DNA from: Tannerellaceae bacterium
Lineage (GTDB): Bacteria; Bacteroidota; Bacteroidia; Bacteroidales; Tannerellaceae
Assembly: GCA_031267205.1 (NCBI GenBank)
Contig: JAIRZN010000149.1
Span: forward strand, 1 to 21,309
Length of the DNA stretch: 21,309 nucleotides
Reading direction: 5' to 3'
Part shown: positions 1-7,334 of the stretch, in pieces
Layout of the letters: each line of letters starts with the position of its first letter
Numbering within the stretch: position 1 is the first letter of the stretch
Notes under the pieces: generated by a model
Databases searched by the model: none
What the model was told of the DNA's origin: nothing
The model's input: only the letters and a program-made list of their open reading frames with translations
Program-made: the position numbers and the translations under genes

Positions 1-42
1 AAAAAAAAAAGAGAGTACTTTCACAAGCGCCCTCTTTCACTC
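1..42 (-). terminator. possible terminator downstream of tRNA-His
   Basis: On the minus strand, sequence downstream of the tRNA ends in a run of ten T (plus-strand A at 1-10). The only obvious stem before it is weak (GAGT at 39-42 pairing with ACTC at 13-16 in minus-strand sense). The T run suggests termination, but the hairpin is not convincing. Nothing else is seen in the first 60 bases. Confidence 0.3.
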
Positions 43-70
43 AAATATGATTTTCTACTTCTATCTCTCG

Positions 71-145
71 GGTGAAAGATGGGGTTCGAACCCACGACCC
101 TTGGAACCACAATCCAATGCTCTAACCAACTGAGCTACAATCACC
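71..145 (-). tRNA. tRNA-His (GTG)
   Basis: The minus strand folds as a cloverleaf. The D arm is GCTC/GAGC, the anticodon stem TTGGA/TCCAA closes the loop TTGTGGT with anticodon GTG, and the T arm is GTGGG/CCCAT with loop TTCGAAC. An extra 5' G pairs with discriminator C73, the hallmark of tRNA-His. CCA is not encoded. The acceptor stem is odd: GTGATTG against CTTTCAC leaves two adjacent U-U mismatches (5:68 and 6:67). The gene has its own promoter and lies 97 nt downstream of folD on the same strand. Confidence 0.93.
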
Positions 146-184
146 GTATAATGCCTTTCGGGCGTGAAATTTTCAAGACGGTTG

Positions 185-215
185 CAAAGATAGGCGTTTT
201 CTTTTATTATCCAAA
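185..215 (-). promoter_or_regulatory. promoter of tRNA-His
   Basis: In minus-strand sense, TTTG (215-212), a 19-nt spacer and TATCTTTG (192-185) match the Bacteroidetes -33/-7 consensus exactly. Transcription should begin near 180, about 35 nt before the mature tRNA. It lies in the folD-tRNA gap, so the tRNA need not depend on read-through from ffh-folD. Confidence 0.8.
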
Positions 216-242
216 TTCGGGGCTGCAAAAAATCGGGCTTTC

Positions 243-1124
243 TTAGCTGTAAATGCTCTTTTTGGCTGCGAGCAAGGTGTTTCGCATCAATGAGAGGATG
301 GTCATGGGCCCTACTCCGAAGGGGACGGGGGTGATGTAGGAGCATTTGGGGGATACTTCGTCGAATTTCACGTCTCCCGTCAGCTTATAACCGCTTTTGG
401 AGGCGCTGCTGGGCATTCGCGTCGTACCTACGTCGATAACTACGGCCCCTTCCTTTACCATATCCGCCTTCAGGAATTCGGGTACGCCCAGTGCGACAAT
501 GATAATATCGGCCCTGGAGCACATATCTTTAAGGTTTTCCGAGCGGCTGTGGCATACCGTCACGGTACAGTCTCCCGGATACGTTTTTTGCATCATCAGC
601 ATCGCCATTGGCTTGCCTACTATATTACTGCGCCCGAGGACTACGCAGTGCTTGCCCTTTGTTTCGATCTCATACCGTTTCAATAGCTCAAGAATACCCG
701 CCGGAGTGGCCGAGACGAAACAAGGCAGGCCTATCGACATGCGCCCTACGTTGACGGGGTGAAAGCCGTCCACGTCCTTACGATAGTCGATGGCTTCGAT
801 AATTTTCTGCTCCGATACATGTTGCGGCAGGGGGAGTTGTACGATAAAACCGTCAATATCCTCATCCCGGTTCATACGTTCGACGCAGTCCAGCAGTTCG
901 TCTTCGGTCACATCATCCTCGTATCGTGTCAGCGAAGATTTGAATCCCAGCTCTTCGCAGGTACGCACTTTGTTGGCGACATACGTTTCGCTCCCCCCGT
1001 TGTGCCCTACCAGTACGGCAGCCAGGTGTGGTATCTTCCCGCCTTCCAGACGTATTTGTAATACTTCTTCCGCTATTTCCTTTTTCATCAGGGCTGCGAT
1101 AGCCCTTCCGTCTATTAATTGCAT
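243..1124 (-). CDS. folD: FolD, bifunctional methylenetetrahydrofolate dehydrogenase/cyclohydrolase
   Basis: FolD is a cytosolic enzyme that interconverts 5,10-methylene-THF, 5,10-methenyl-THF and 10-formyl-THF with NADP, supplying one-carbon units for purines and formyl-Met. The protein is 293 aa, a normal length. The catalytic region is seen as YVANK with Lys52, the QLPLP motif (Gln96), KDVDGFHPVN (Asp119) and the Rossmann signature GRSNIVGKP at about 164-172. The C-terminal signature reads PVPFGVGPMT where the family nearly always has PGGVGP, so one Gly is replaced by Phe. The start lies 3 nt after the ffh stop, so the two are co-transcribed. No clear terminator was found after the stop. 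Identity is certain; the effect of the Phe is not. Confidence 0.97.
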   Translation of the reverse strand: MQLIDGRAIAALMKKEIAEEVLQIRLEGGKIPHLAAVLVGHNGGSETYVANKVRTCEELGFKSSLTRYEDDVTEDELLDCVERMNRDEDIDGFIVQLPLPQHVSEQKIIEAIDYRKDVDGFHPVNVGRMSIGLPCFVSATPAGILELLKRYEIETKGKHCVVLGRSNIVGKPMAMLMMQKTYPGDCTVTVCHSRSENLKDMCSRADIIIVALGVPEFLKADMVKEGAVVIDVGTTRMPSSASKSGYKLTGDVKFDEVSPKCSYITPVPFGVGPMTILSLMRNTLLAAKKSIYS

Positions 1125-1127
1125 GCT

Positions 1128-2474
1128 TTATCTTTTGAATGGGGTAATTTTTTTATTGAACGAAGGCAATTTATTCATTCCGGGTTTAGCCGTCGCTACG
1201 GTACGCATCATTTTGCGTATTTCTTCAAACTGTTTGATAAGTTTATTCACGTCCTGGATACCTGTGCCGCTGCCCATGGCTATACGCTGCCGGCGCGAGC
1301 TGTTGAGGAGAGCAGGATTGCTGCGTTCGGCCGGAGTCATGGAATGAATGATTGCTTCAATGTTCTTAAAGGCGTTTTCATCGATGTCTACGCCATTCAG
1401 CATCTTGCCGACGCCCGGTATCATAGAAGCTAAGTCCTTAAGGTTGCCCATCTTCTTAACTTGGCTAATCTGGGCGATGAAATCGTTGAAATCAAACTGA
1501 TTCTTCATTAATTTCTTCTGTAAGCGCCTGGCTTCCTCATCAGTGTATTGCTCTTGGGCCCGTTCTACGAAAGAGACAATGTCTCCCATACCCAAGATGC
1601 GATTTGCCATACGTTGAGGGTGAAAAACATCCAGGGCGTCCATCTTTTCGCCTGTTCCTACGAATTTAATCGGCTTATCTACCACAGTGCGTATCGAGAG
1701 CGCCGCCCCCCCGCGTGTATCGCCGTCAAGCTTGGTAAGCACTACCCCGTCGAAATTCAGGCGTTCGTTAAATTCTTTGGCGGTATTAACGGCGTCCTGT
1801 CCTGTCATAGCATCTACGACAAAGAGTATTTCACCCGGATGTACAGCCGTTTTGATGGCGGCTATTTCCTGCATCATCTGTTCGTCGATAGCCAGGCGTC
1901 CGGCGGTGTCTATGATAACTAAATCATAGCCTTTGAGGCGGGCTTCCTTCACGGCGTTTTGCGCAATAAGCACAGGGTTAGTGTTTCCAGGCTCGGAGTA
2001 TACGGGGATTCCAATCTGTCCGCCCAGGACGTGCAACTGTTCGATAGCAGCCGGTCGATAGACGTCGCAGGCTACTAAGAGAGGTTTTTTCCCCTTTTTT
2101 GTTTTCAACAGGAGGGCTAACTTTCCGGAGAACGTAGTTTTCCCCGAACCCTGCAAGCCCGACATAAGGATAATAGCCGGCGAGGCCTTCAGGTTGATGT
2201 CCATAGCTATGCCACCCATCAATTGCACCAATTCATCGTGCACAATCTTCACCATCAACTGTCCCGGCTTCACGGCTTTGAGCACATCCTGGCCTAAAGC
2301 CTTCGCCTTTACGGTATCGGTAAATTGTTTGGCTACTTTATAATTAACGTCGGCGTCCAATAATGCCTTCCGTACATCCTTGAGGGTTTCCGCTACGTTT
2401 ATTTCCGTGATCCGTCCTTCCCCTTTCAATAATTTGAACGATTTGTCTAACCTTTCGCTTAAATTTTCAAACAT
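1128..2474 (-). CDS. ffh: Ffh, signal recognition particle GTPase (SRP54)
   Basis: Ffh binds 4.5S RNA and hydrophobic signal sequences emerging from the ribosome and docks with FtsY, delivering inner-membrane proteins to the translocon. The protein is 448 aa, as usual. The N domain covers about 1-95. The G domain shows the P-loop GLQGSGKTT (106-114), DVYRPAA (137-143), DTAGR (189-193), TKLDGDTRGG (247-256) and GTGEK (273-277). The Met-rich M domain follows from about 300 and contains SMIPGVGKML. A basic C-terminal tail ends it. It is the first gene of an ffh-folD operon. The coupling with folD is physical; no functional link is implied. Confidence 0.98.
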   Translation of the reverse strand: MFENLSERLDKSFKLLKGEGRITEINVAETLKDVRKALLDADVNYKVAKQFTDTVKAKALGQDVLKAVKPGQLMVKIVHDELVQLMGGIAMDINLKASPAIILMSGLQGSGKTTFSGKLALLLKTKKGKKPLLVACDVYRPAAIEQLHVLGGQIGIPVYSEPGNTNPVLIAQNAVKEARLKGYDLVIIDTAGRLAIDEQMMQEIAAIKTAVHPGEILFVVDAMTGQDAVNTAKEFNERLNFDGVVLTKLDGDTRGGAALSIRTVVDKPIKFVGTGEKMDALDVFHPQRMANRILGMGDIVSFVERAQEQYTDEEARRLQKKLMKNQFDFNDFIAQISQVKKMGNLKDLASMIPGVGKMLNGVDIDENAFKNIEAIIHSMTPAERSNPALLNSSRRQRIAMGSGTGIQDVNKLIKQFEEIRKMMRTVATAKPGMNKLPSFNKKITPFKR

Positions 2475-2513
2475 ATAATATAATGTATTATTTATTATCT
2501 GTGAATCAATTCA

Positions 2514-2521
2514 CAAAGGTA
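2514..2521 (-). promoter_or_regulatory. -7 box of the ffh-folD promoter
   Basis: TACCTTTG on the minus strand matches TAnnTTTG and lies about 40 nt before the ffh ATG. No good TTTG is seen 19-21 nt upstream, so only the -7 element is supported. Confidence 0.6.
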
Positions 2522-2808
2522 CGTAAAATAATATAACTATCATGTCTGCGATAGAGGAGAAGGAATAGTTTGCGCCTGTGCTGTACAGGGAGAGAAATTC
2601 ATACCTACCATTTCATCTGATATGCAAAACAAAGGAAATCCGAAGCTACCGCATTTTTTTTGTGTTTTTCATGTGCGACCATCCCTTCTCAGCTCACGGA
2701 ATGACGAAAAGAGCCGTCACGGCGTTAAAAATACATAAAAGGCATGTTAAAGTCGCATTTTACCGAAAAAAAAACTGACAAAGCGCGATTTATTCGAAAT
2801 AAAGAATT

Positions 2809-2816
2809 TATATTTG
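2809..2816 (+). promoter_or_regulatory. orphan -7 box
   Basis: TATATTTG is a perfect TAnnTTTG element, reading away from ffh, with no protein gene downstream on this strand. No clear -33 TTTG is seen at the right distance. It would start an RNA of about 250 nt ending at the hairpin at 3023-3072. Confidence 0.4.
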
Positions 2817-2822
2817 CGGCAG

Positions 2823-3072
2823 ATAGCGTAAGAGATTTGGGTTTTCTCTGAAAACAGAATCGAATACTCTATTTAAAAGTGTTATTTATTTTGTTTACGT
2901 TCGTTTGGGTACTTTGGGTTTTAATAGGTTTTGATAGGTTTTTAGCCTTTAAGGTTTTGAAAAGTTTGTTAGGTTTATCTTGTTATAGAAAATTTGTTTC
3001 AAACGCCGATTATATAGAACCAATAACTATACTGTTTTCTTCTCGCGAAGAATATAGTATAGTTATTTTTTT
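2823..3072 (+). ncRNA. candidate small RNA between an orphan promoter and terminator
   Basis: This interval is bounded by a consensus -7 box and a strong intrinsic terminator and contains no credible ORF. Near its 5' end the RNA could form competing hairpins (AGAGA/TCTCT, or GTTTTC-TCT-GAAAAC). The rest is T/G-rich and little structured. I do not recognise 6S, tmRNA, RNase P or SRP RNA motifs in it. It could also be a decayed gene that kept its flanking signals. Confidence 0.35.
3023..3072 (+). terminator. strong intrinsic terminator
   Basis: ATAACTATACT (3023-3033) pairs with AGTATAGTTAT (3056-3066). The helix continues through a G-U pair and one mismatch into TTCTTC/GAAGAA, around loop TCGC (3043-3046), and is followed by seven T (3066-3072). 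The T run exists only in the plus sense, so it ends a rightward transcript although no gene lies to its left on that strand. Confidence 0.8.
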
Positions 3073-3190
3073 ATGTAAGTAAACTAACCATGACAGGGGG
3101 AACAAAGGCTTACGGTATAATCTGCGAATGAATAATTAAGTAATCAAAGTCCATATCAAACTCTGCTGGTGTAGCCTGTTGTTTTGAATA

Positions 3191-3229
3191 ACACACGTTA
3201 CCTTAATGTCCTTTTAGTGTAACGTATGT
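3191..3229. repeat. inverted repeat after tyrA
   Basis: ACACACGTTAC (3191-3201) and GTAACGTATGT (3219-3229) form an 11-bp stem with one G-T pair around a 17-nt loop. It lies 47-85 nt beyond the tyrA stop. Neither strand has a T run after it, so it may be a 3' end processing or stabilising hairpin of the aromatic operon, or a protein-binding site. Confidence 0.5.
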
Positions 3230-3275
3230 CATTCTGATTGCTGTTATTTTATGCTTTTAAGCATGTTGGAGGGCG

Positions 3276-4049
3276 TTATTCTATGTTTTTACGCACGTCG
3301 GAGAGATATGTTTTCATCGCGGAAGAGTCTTTTTTTTCTATGATTTCCTGTAACTTCAACAGCTCCTCCTGTATGCGTTGCATCTGTTTTGGGGTACGTG
3401 GGTTGAAGAGTATCTCCGTCAAGAGGTAGTCGTCTTCGGACAATAGACCGCGGGCGATTTTCATGTGTCGCTTGAAGGTTGTACCGGGGGCGTCCTGATG
3501 TTCCATCGTTGCGGCAAAAACCAAAGTAGAGGCAAACGGGATTCCTAACGAATAGGCGACCACGCGGTCGTGCTCTTCAAAGGAATATTCAAAAATGTTC
3601 AGTTTTAACCGGGCATACAGATCTTTGAAAAATACTTTCCCCAAATGATCGGATTCGGAAATGATGATCGTATTTTCCTTTTCCAGGCTGCCAAGGTTGG
3701 CGAATGTGGGTCCAAACATAGGATGGGTAGAGACATAAGGAAATCCGCAGGAACCGTAAAACTCCTTCAGGTTGGTTTTCACGGAGGCTATATCGGATAT
3801 TATGCATTTAGGAGGCAGGTATGGTATCACTGAGGAAAACGCATCAAGGGTACGATTCAACGTGACGCAGTTTATTACCATGTCGGGGGCAAATTCCGCT
3901 ATCTCGCACGGTTGCTGCAAACGTAGCGCATTATAAATAAAGCGCATCCTGCGGGGATTACTTTCCAATACGGCCACTTCATGCTCGAAACTCAGCAAAT
4001 CGGTAAAGAAGGAGCCCATCTTTCCGGCGCCTAACACAAGTATCTTCAT
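3276..4049 (-). CDS. tyrA: Prephenate dehydrogenase (TyrA)
   Basis: TyrA oxidatively decarboxylates prephenate to 4-hydroxyphenylpyruvate with NAD(P), the branch towards tyrosine. The 257-aa protein has an N-terminal Rossmann motif GAGKMG (7-12), the family motif STHPMFGP with His109, and EEHDRVVAYSLGIPF around His160, which contributes to the substrate site in this family. There is no fused chorismate mutase or ACT domain; the mutase is on the preceding gene. Its ATG overlaps the stop of that gene in an ATGA, so translation is probably coupled. It is the last gene of the four-gene aromatic operon. Confidence 0.95.
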   Translation of the reverse strand: MKILVLGAGKMGSFFTDLLSFEHEVAVLESNPRRMRFIYNALRLQQPCEIAEFAPDMVINCVTLNRTLDAFSSVIPYLPPKCIISDIASVKTNLKEFYGSCGFPYVSTHPMFGPTFANLGSLEKENTIIISESDHLGKVFFKDLYARLKLNIFEYSFEEHDRVVAYSLGIPFASTLVFAATMEHQDAPGTTFKRHMKIARGLLSEDDYLLTEILFNPRTPKQMQRIQEELLKLQEIIEKKDSSAMKTYLSDVRKNIE

Positions 4050-5125
4050 TCTTCGTCTCCCATTATAATCATCTGCTGGCGGACAGATTCTTCGTGTATT
4101 TTTTTCAATATCTCCCTTGTGAAGTCGGTGTTGAGGTCCATCGCTTCTCCCATGCTTGAACGTTTTTCCAAGATCTCGCTATAACGGGGGGATTGGAGTA
4201 CCGGCATATTGTGCTCCTTTTTATAAACGCCTATCTCGCGGGATATGCGCATTCGCTTTGCGAGGAGCTCGAGCAGTTGCTCGTCTACCTGGTCGATCTG
4301 GCGGCGCAGCTCGGATAGATTCTCCGTCGTCTGTATTTCTTCGCGAATTACGAGCAGGTTAAGGACATAATCGAGAACATCGGGCGTGATTTGCTGTTCT
4401 TTGTCGCTCCAGGCGGCGTCGGGGTTACAGTGGGATTCTATGATGAGGCCATCGAAACTTAAATCCATCGCCTGTTGCGAGAGCGGAGCTATAAGTTCGC
4501 GCTTCCCGCCGATATGGCTTGGGTCGCAGATAATAGGTAGTTCAGGCATACGACGGCGCAGTTCTATCGGAATATGCCATAGCGGGAGGTTGCGGTATAT
4601 TTTCTTGTCATACGAACTAAATCCCCGGTGTACAACGCCTATCCGGCATATGCCTGCGCCGTATATGCGCTGGATGGCGCCTATCCATAGCTCCAAATCG
4701 GGGTTTACGGGATTCTTTATCAGAACCGGAATGTCAACGCCTTTAAGCGCATCTGCGATTTCCTGGACGGCAAAGGGGTTTACGGTTGTACGGGCGCCTA
4801 TCCATAATACATCTATGCCTGCCTTTAGGGCTTCAAAAACGTGGTCGCGCGTGGCTACCTCGGTTGCCGTGTACATTCCGGTTTCCTTTTTTACGCGCTT
4901 CAACCACTGAAGGCCTATCTCCCCCACCCCTTCGAAGCCTCCGGGTTTGGTTCGCGGCTTCCATATGCCGGCGCGGAATATCTTTATTCCTTTGTCGGCT
5001 ATGCTGCGGGCGGTTTGCATGACCTGTTCTTCGGATTCGGCGCTACAGGGGCCGGTTATGATCAGCGGCCGTTGAGTGTCTACTCCCGGCAGGTCGATGG
5101 GTTTTATTTTCATTTCCATATACAT
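4046..5125 (-). CDS. Bifunctional 3-deoxy-7-phosphoheptulonate synthase / chorismate mutase
   Basis: The N-terminal part (about 15-260) is a DAHP synthase, condensing phosphoenolpyruvate and erythrose 4-phosphate at the entry of the shikimate pathway. Motifs are GPCSAE (25-30), RAGIWKPRTKPGGFEG (51-66), KNPVNPDLELW (137-147) and CDPSHIGGKR (200-209). The C-terminal part (about 266-355) is an AroQ-type chorismate mutase, beginning LSELRRQIDQVDEQLLELLAKR. The same polypeptide therefore opens the pathway and makes prephenate, the substrate of PheA and TyrA on either side. The start is uncertain: ATG codons at 5125, 5119 and 5113 are all possible. A longer in-frame reading to 5362 runs through the aminotransferase gene and has no family similarity. 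The gene starts 16 nt after the aminotransferase stop. Confidence 0.95.
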   Translation of the reverse strand: MYMEMKIKPIDLPGVDTQRPLIITGPCSAESEEQVMQTARSIADKGIKIFRAGIWKPRTKPGGFEGVGEIGLQWLKRVKKETGMYTATEVATRDHVFEALKAGIDVLWIGARTTVNPFAVQEIADALKGVDIPVLIKNPVNPDLELWIGAIQRIYGAGICRIGVVHRGFSSYDKKIYRNLPLWHIPIELRRRMPELPIICDPSHIGGKRELIAPLSQQAMDLSFDGLIIESHCNPDAAWSDKEQQITPDVLDYVLNLLVIREEIQTTENLSELRRQIDQVDEQLLELLAKRMRISREIGVYKKEHNMPVLQSPRYSEILEKRSSMGEAMDLNTDFTREILKKIHEESVRQQMIIMGDEE

Positions 5126-5141
5126 TAATATATACTGTTTG

Positions 5142-6326
5142 TTATTGATTGAGTTTTTGTATCCTTTGCAGAGCTTCCGACAGGGTGTCGTTGGGGCGGC
5201 ACAGCGAGATGCGCATGTAGCGGTCGCCGTTACTCCCGAAGATGTGTCCGGGGGTGATAAATACGCCGGCCTCGTACAATAGCTTGTCCGAAAGGGCTTC
5301 GGCGCTGCCGGCTTCAGCCGGTATCTTGCCCCAGAGGAAGAGGCCGGCCTGCTTACCGTCATGGCTGCAACCGATGGCTTGCATTATGGCGGCGGCCTTG
5401 TCACGACGGCTGCGGTAGACTTCGTTCATCCTGTCGTACCATTCCTTACCTGCTCCCAGAGCGGCGACGGCGGCGTATTGCATGGGTTTGAACTGCCCTG
5501 AGTCGACGTTGCTCTTTACCTTTAATATCCATTCTACAAAACGGGCGTTCGAGGCCAGCATCGCCATACGCCAGCCCGGCATATTGTGCGACTTGCTGAG
5601 CGAATTCATTTCTATGCATACGTCCTTCGCTCCGGGTGCGCTCAGGATGCTCAGCGGTCTATCGTTAAGGATGAAGCTGTATGGATTATCATTTACGATG
5701 ACGATGCCGTGGCGGTGGCCGAAATCGACTAAGCTTTCAAAAACCGACTCGTTTGCGACGGCCCCTGTCGGCATATTGGGATAATTTACCCACATCAGCT
5801 TGACGCCGGACAAGTCCGCCTTCTCGATGGCGGCGAGATTGGGGCGCCAGCCGTTTTCTTCCTCCAGGTCGTATTCCAGGATATGTGCGCCGAGCAGACG
5901 GCTTACCGAACTGTACGTGGGGTATCCGGGATTTGGAACCAGGACGCCGTCGCCGGGGTTAAGGAAGGCCATGGATATGTGAAGTATACCTTCCTTCGAT
6001 CCTATGAGCGGCTGTATTTCGCAGGCTGGATTAGTCTCAACATTGTACCAGGTTTTATACCAAGCTGAGAACGCATTCCGTAGCTCCGGGATACCGGTGT
6101 AGGGCTGGTAACCGTGCTCGTCGGGACTAAGCGAATGTTCGCGGAGCGATGCGATTGTCTCTTTCGACGGAGGAAGGTCGGGGCTTCCTATGCCGAGGTT
6201 TATTACTTGCCGGCCTGAGGCGTTGATGGTAGCTATTTCCTTCTGCTTGCGCGAAAAATAATATTCGCCTACGCTGTCTAAGCGTTTGGCGGGCGCGATA
6301 TTACACGCTTTGCTGTCCTTCTGCAT
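5142..6326 (-). CDS. Class I/II PLP aminotransferase of the aromatic operon
   Basis: This is a 394-aa fold-type I aminotransferase. The PLP Lys is Lys245 in SLSKSHNMPGWRMAM. NPGYPTY (132-138), NYPNMPTG (181-188, with the Asn that contacts PLP), NDNPYS (213-218) and Arg372 in YMRISLCRP, which should hold the substrate carboxylate, are all present. Context between pheA and the DAHP synthase suggests that it aminates phenylpyruvate and hydroxyphenylpyruvate (or prephenate). Sequence alone does not exclude another acceptor, because relatives include LL-diaminopimelate and aspartate aminotransferases. Its ATG lies inside the 3' end of pheA (26-nt overlap), implying coupled translation; no nearer Met exists. 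Confidence 0.9.
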   Translation of the reverse strand: MQKDSKACNIAPAKRLDSVGEYYFSRKQKEIATINASGRQVINLGIGSPDLPPSKETIASLREHSLSPDEHGYQPYTGIPELRNAFSAWYKTWYNVETNPACEIQPLIGSKEGILHISMAFLNPGDGVLVPNPGYPTYSSVSRLLGAHILEYDLEEENGWRPNLAAIEKADLSGVKLMWVNYPNMPTGAVANESVFESLVDFGHRHGIVIVNDNPYSFILNDRPLSILSAPGAKDVCIEMNSLSKSHNMPGWRMAMLASNARFVEWILKVKSNVDSGQFKPMQYAAVAALGAGKEWYDRMNEVYRSRRDKAAAIMQAIGCSHDGKQAGLFLWGKIPAEAGSAEALSDKLLYEAGVFITPGHIFGSNGDRYMRISLCRPNDTLSEALQRIQKLNQ

Positions 6327-7146
6327 ATTCGCCGAGTATTTTAAAATCTTTGGTCAACGGCATGACGGCGTCCAAGGCTTGCTTGTAGCGCGTGTAGTCG
6401 CCGAAGGTTAGGTTGATGTAAAACAAATATTGCCACTCGCGGCCTACTATCGGAAGCGACTGTATCTTAGTCAGGTTCATATCATAGAACGAGAGGACGG
6501 ATAGTATCTGCGACAGGCTGCCGACGGCGTGCGGGAGGGCGAAGACAAGCGAGGCCTTGTTGCGGGACGTCCCGCGGAGCAGCTCGTCGGCCGTCCACGT
6601 GTCGGCGATGAAGAGGAAGCGCGTGAAATTGCGCTTGTTTGTTTCTATTCCTTCGGCTATGACTTCAAGGCCGAATATCTCCGCTGCGCGGCGGCTGCAT
6701 ATGGCGGCGTGGCCCTCCAGACGGTTGTCGGCTATCCATTTGGCGCTCATGGCCGTGTCTTCCTTTTCGACAATGCTTATGCGGGGCATGGCGTCGAGGA
6801 AGTCGGTGCACTGCATCAAGGCTATCGGGTGCGAATCGACTTCCTTTATCGCCTGTATCGACGAGCCGGGTAATGCGGCGAGCGAATGGGAGATGCGGAG
6901 TTTGTACTCGCCGATAATATAAAAGCCGCTCTGCCGTATCAGCTCGTGGTTTTGCAACAGGCTACCGGCGATTGTATTTTCTATCGCCATGACGCCGATT
7001 ACGGACGGATCCTTCCTTATCTCCCCGACAACGTCGCGGAACGTTACGCAGCCGGTAATTTCTATCTCTTCACCGGCAAAATAATTTGTGGCTGCTATCT
7101 CGTGGTATGAACCGGATATGCCCTGAATTGCTACTCTCTTTTTCAT
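6301..7146 (-). CDS. pheA: Prephenate dehydratase (PheA)
   Basis: PheA converts prephenate to phenylpyruvate, the branch to phenylalanine. From ATG 7146 the protein is 281 aa: a dehydratase domain (1-185) with the catalytic NFTRF motif (Thr175, Arg176, Phe177) and an ACT domain (about 198-275). The ACT domain has QSLP and HAVGSL where Phe-regulated relatives have ESRP and GALV, so Phe feedback may be altered. An in-frame ATG at 7215 would add 23 residues, but that stretch is the intrinsic terminator upstream of the gene and has no family similarity, so 7146 is preferred. This is the first enzyme gene of the operon and lies behind the leader peptide and attenuator. Confidence 0.95.
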   Translation of the reverse strand: MKKRVAIQGISGSYHEIAATNYFAGEEIEITGCVTFRDVVGEIRKDPSVIGVMAIENTIAGSLLQNHELIRQSGFYIIGEYKLRISHSLAALPGSSIQAIKEVDSHPIALMQCTDFLDAMPRISIVEKEDTAMSAKWIADNRLEGHAAICSRRAAEIFGLEVIAEGIETNKRNFTRFLFIADTWTADELLRGTSRNKASLVFALPHAVGSLSQILSVLSFYDMNLTKIQSLPIVGREWQYLFYINLTFGDYTRYKQALDAVMPLTKDFKILGEYAEGQQSV

Positions 7147-7170
7147 ATTTTCGCGTATGAGTTTATTTAC

Positions 7171-7204
7171 AAAAAAAAGAAGTCCTGCTGTTGGGCAGGA
7201 CTTC
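7171..7204 (-). terminator. attenuator-type intrinsic terminator before pheA
   Basis: In minus-strand sense GAAGTCCTGC (7204-7195) and GCAGGACTTC (7188-7179) form a perfect 10-bp stem around loop CCAACA, followed at once by eight T (7178-7171). It lies between the pheA promoter and the pheA start codon, so it must be bypassed for pheA and the three following genes to be expressed from that promoter. Confidence 0.88.
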
Positions 7205-7275
7205 CTATGATTCACTAATGTTTTACTCTCGATCTACACATCAACTCCTGCTTTTACCCCTAACAAAAGTAAAAG
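7195..7275 (-). promoter_or_regulatory. possible antiterminator and 1:2 pairing in the phe leader
   Basis: GCAGGA (7251-7246), inside the end of the leader ORF, can pair with TCCTGC (7200-7195), the 5' arm of the terminator, with two further base pairs after one mismatch. Just upstream, CTTTTAC (7275-7269) in the Leu run can pair with GTAAAAG (7257-7251). A ribosome held on the Leu codons would block the second pairing and favour the antiterminator. A ribosome reaching the stop codon would cover GCAGGA and favour termination. The pairings are seen in the sequence; the mechanism is inferred. Confidence 0.55.
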
Positions 7276-7320
7276 TAATAAGAGTAATATGTAAATCCAC
7301 CTTGCATTTTTACTATTCAT
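7234..7320 (-). CDS. Leucine-rich leader peptide of the phe/tyr operon (28 aa)
   Basis: A short ORF starts with ATG at 7320, about 10 nt after the expected transcription start, and stops at TAG 7236-7234. It begins MNSKNARWIYI, then has nine Leu codons in a row (five of them TTA), then GVKAGVDV. The stop lies 30 nt before the attenuator stem. Position, size and codon run fit a ribosome-stalling leader peptide. Leu is unexpected for a Phe/Tyr operon, although single Trp and Tyr codons stand just before the run. An alternative is a tiny one-pass membrane protein, since the Leu run is hydrophobic enough to span a membrane. No family is recognised. Confidence 0.65.
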   Translation of the reverse strand: MNSKNARWIYILLLLLLLLLGVKAGVDV

Positions 7321-7334
7321 GAAAATTCTTGCTG

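Larger units (their letters stand above)
2475..3275. other. AT-rich intergenic region without a supported protein gene
   Basis: This 0.8 kb lies between ffh (starting at 2474, reading left) and the end of tyrA (3276). It is clearly AT-richer than its neighbours. The part 2840-2990 is T-rich and carries loosely repeated ATAGGTTTT and GGTTTTGA words. Two short ORFs here (2578-2778 and 2879-3082) need non-ATG starts and look like chance. What can be supported is a plus-strand -7 box at 2809, a strong plus-strand terminator at 3023-3072 and an inverted repeat at 3191-3229, each listed separately. Confidence 0.6.

Noticed and set aside
2578..2778. 66-codon ORF after ffh
   Set aside because: CTG start, no recognisable similarity, no promoter or spacing to support it.
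2879..3082. 67-codon hydrophobic ORF
   Set aside because: It starts with GTG, its hydrophobic character comes from T-rich low-complexity DNA, and it runs through the terminator hairpin.
5126..5362. N-terminal extension of the DAHP synthase ORF
   Set aside because: It overlaps the 3' part of the aminotransferase in another frame and lacks family similarity.
7147..7215. Upstream in-frame start extending PheA by 23 residues
   Set aside because: The extension is the intrinsic terminator stem and T run read as codons. The family N-terminus begins at MKKRVAIQG (7146).
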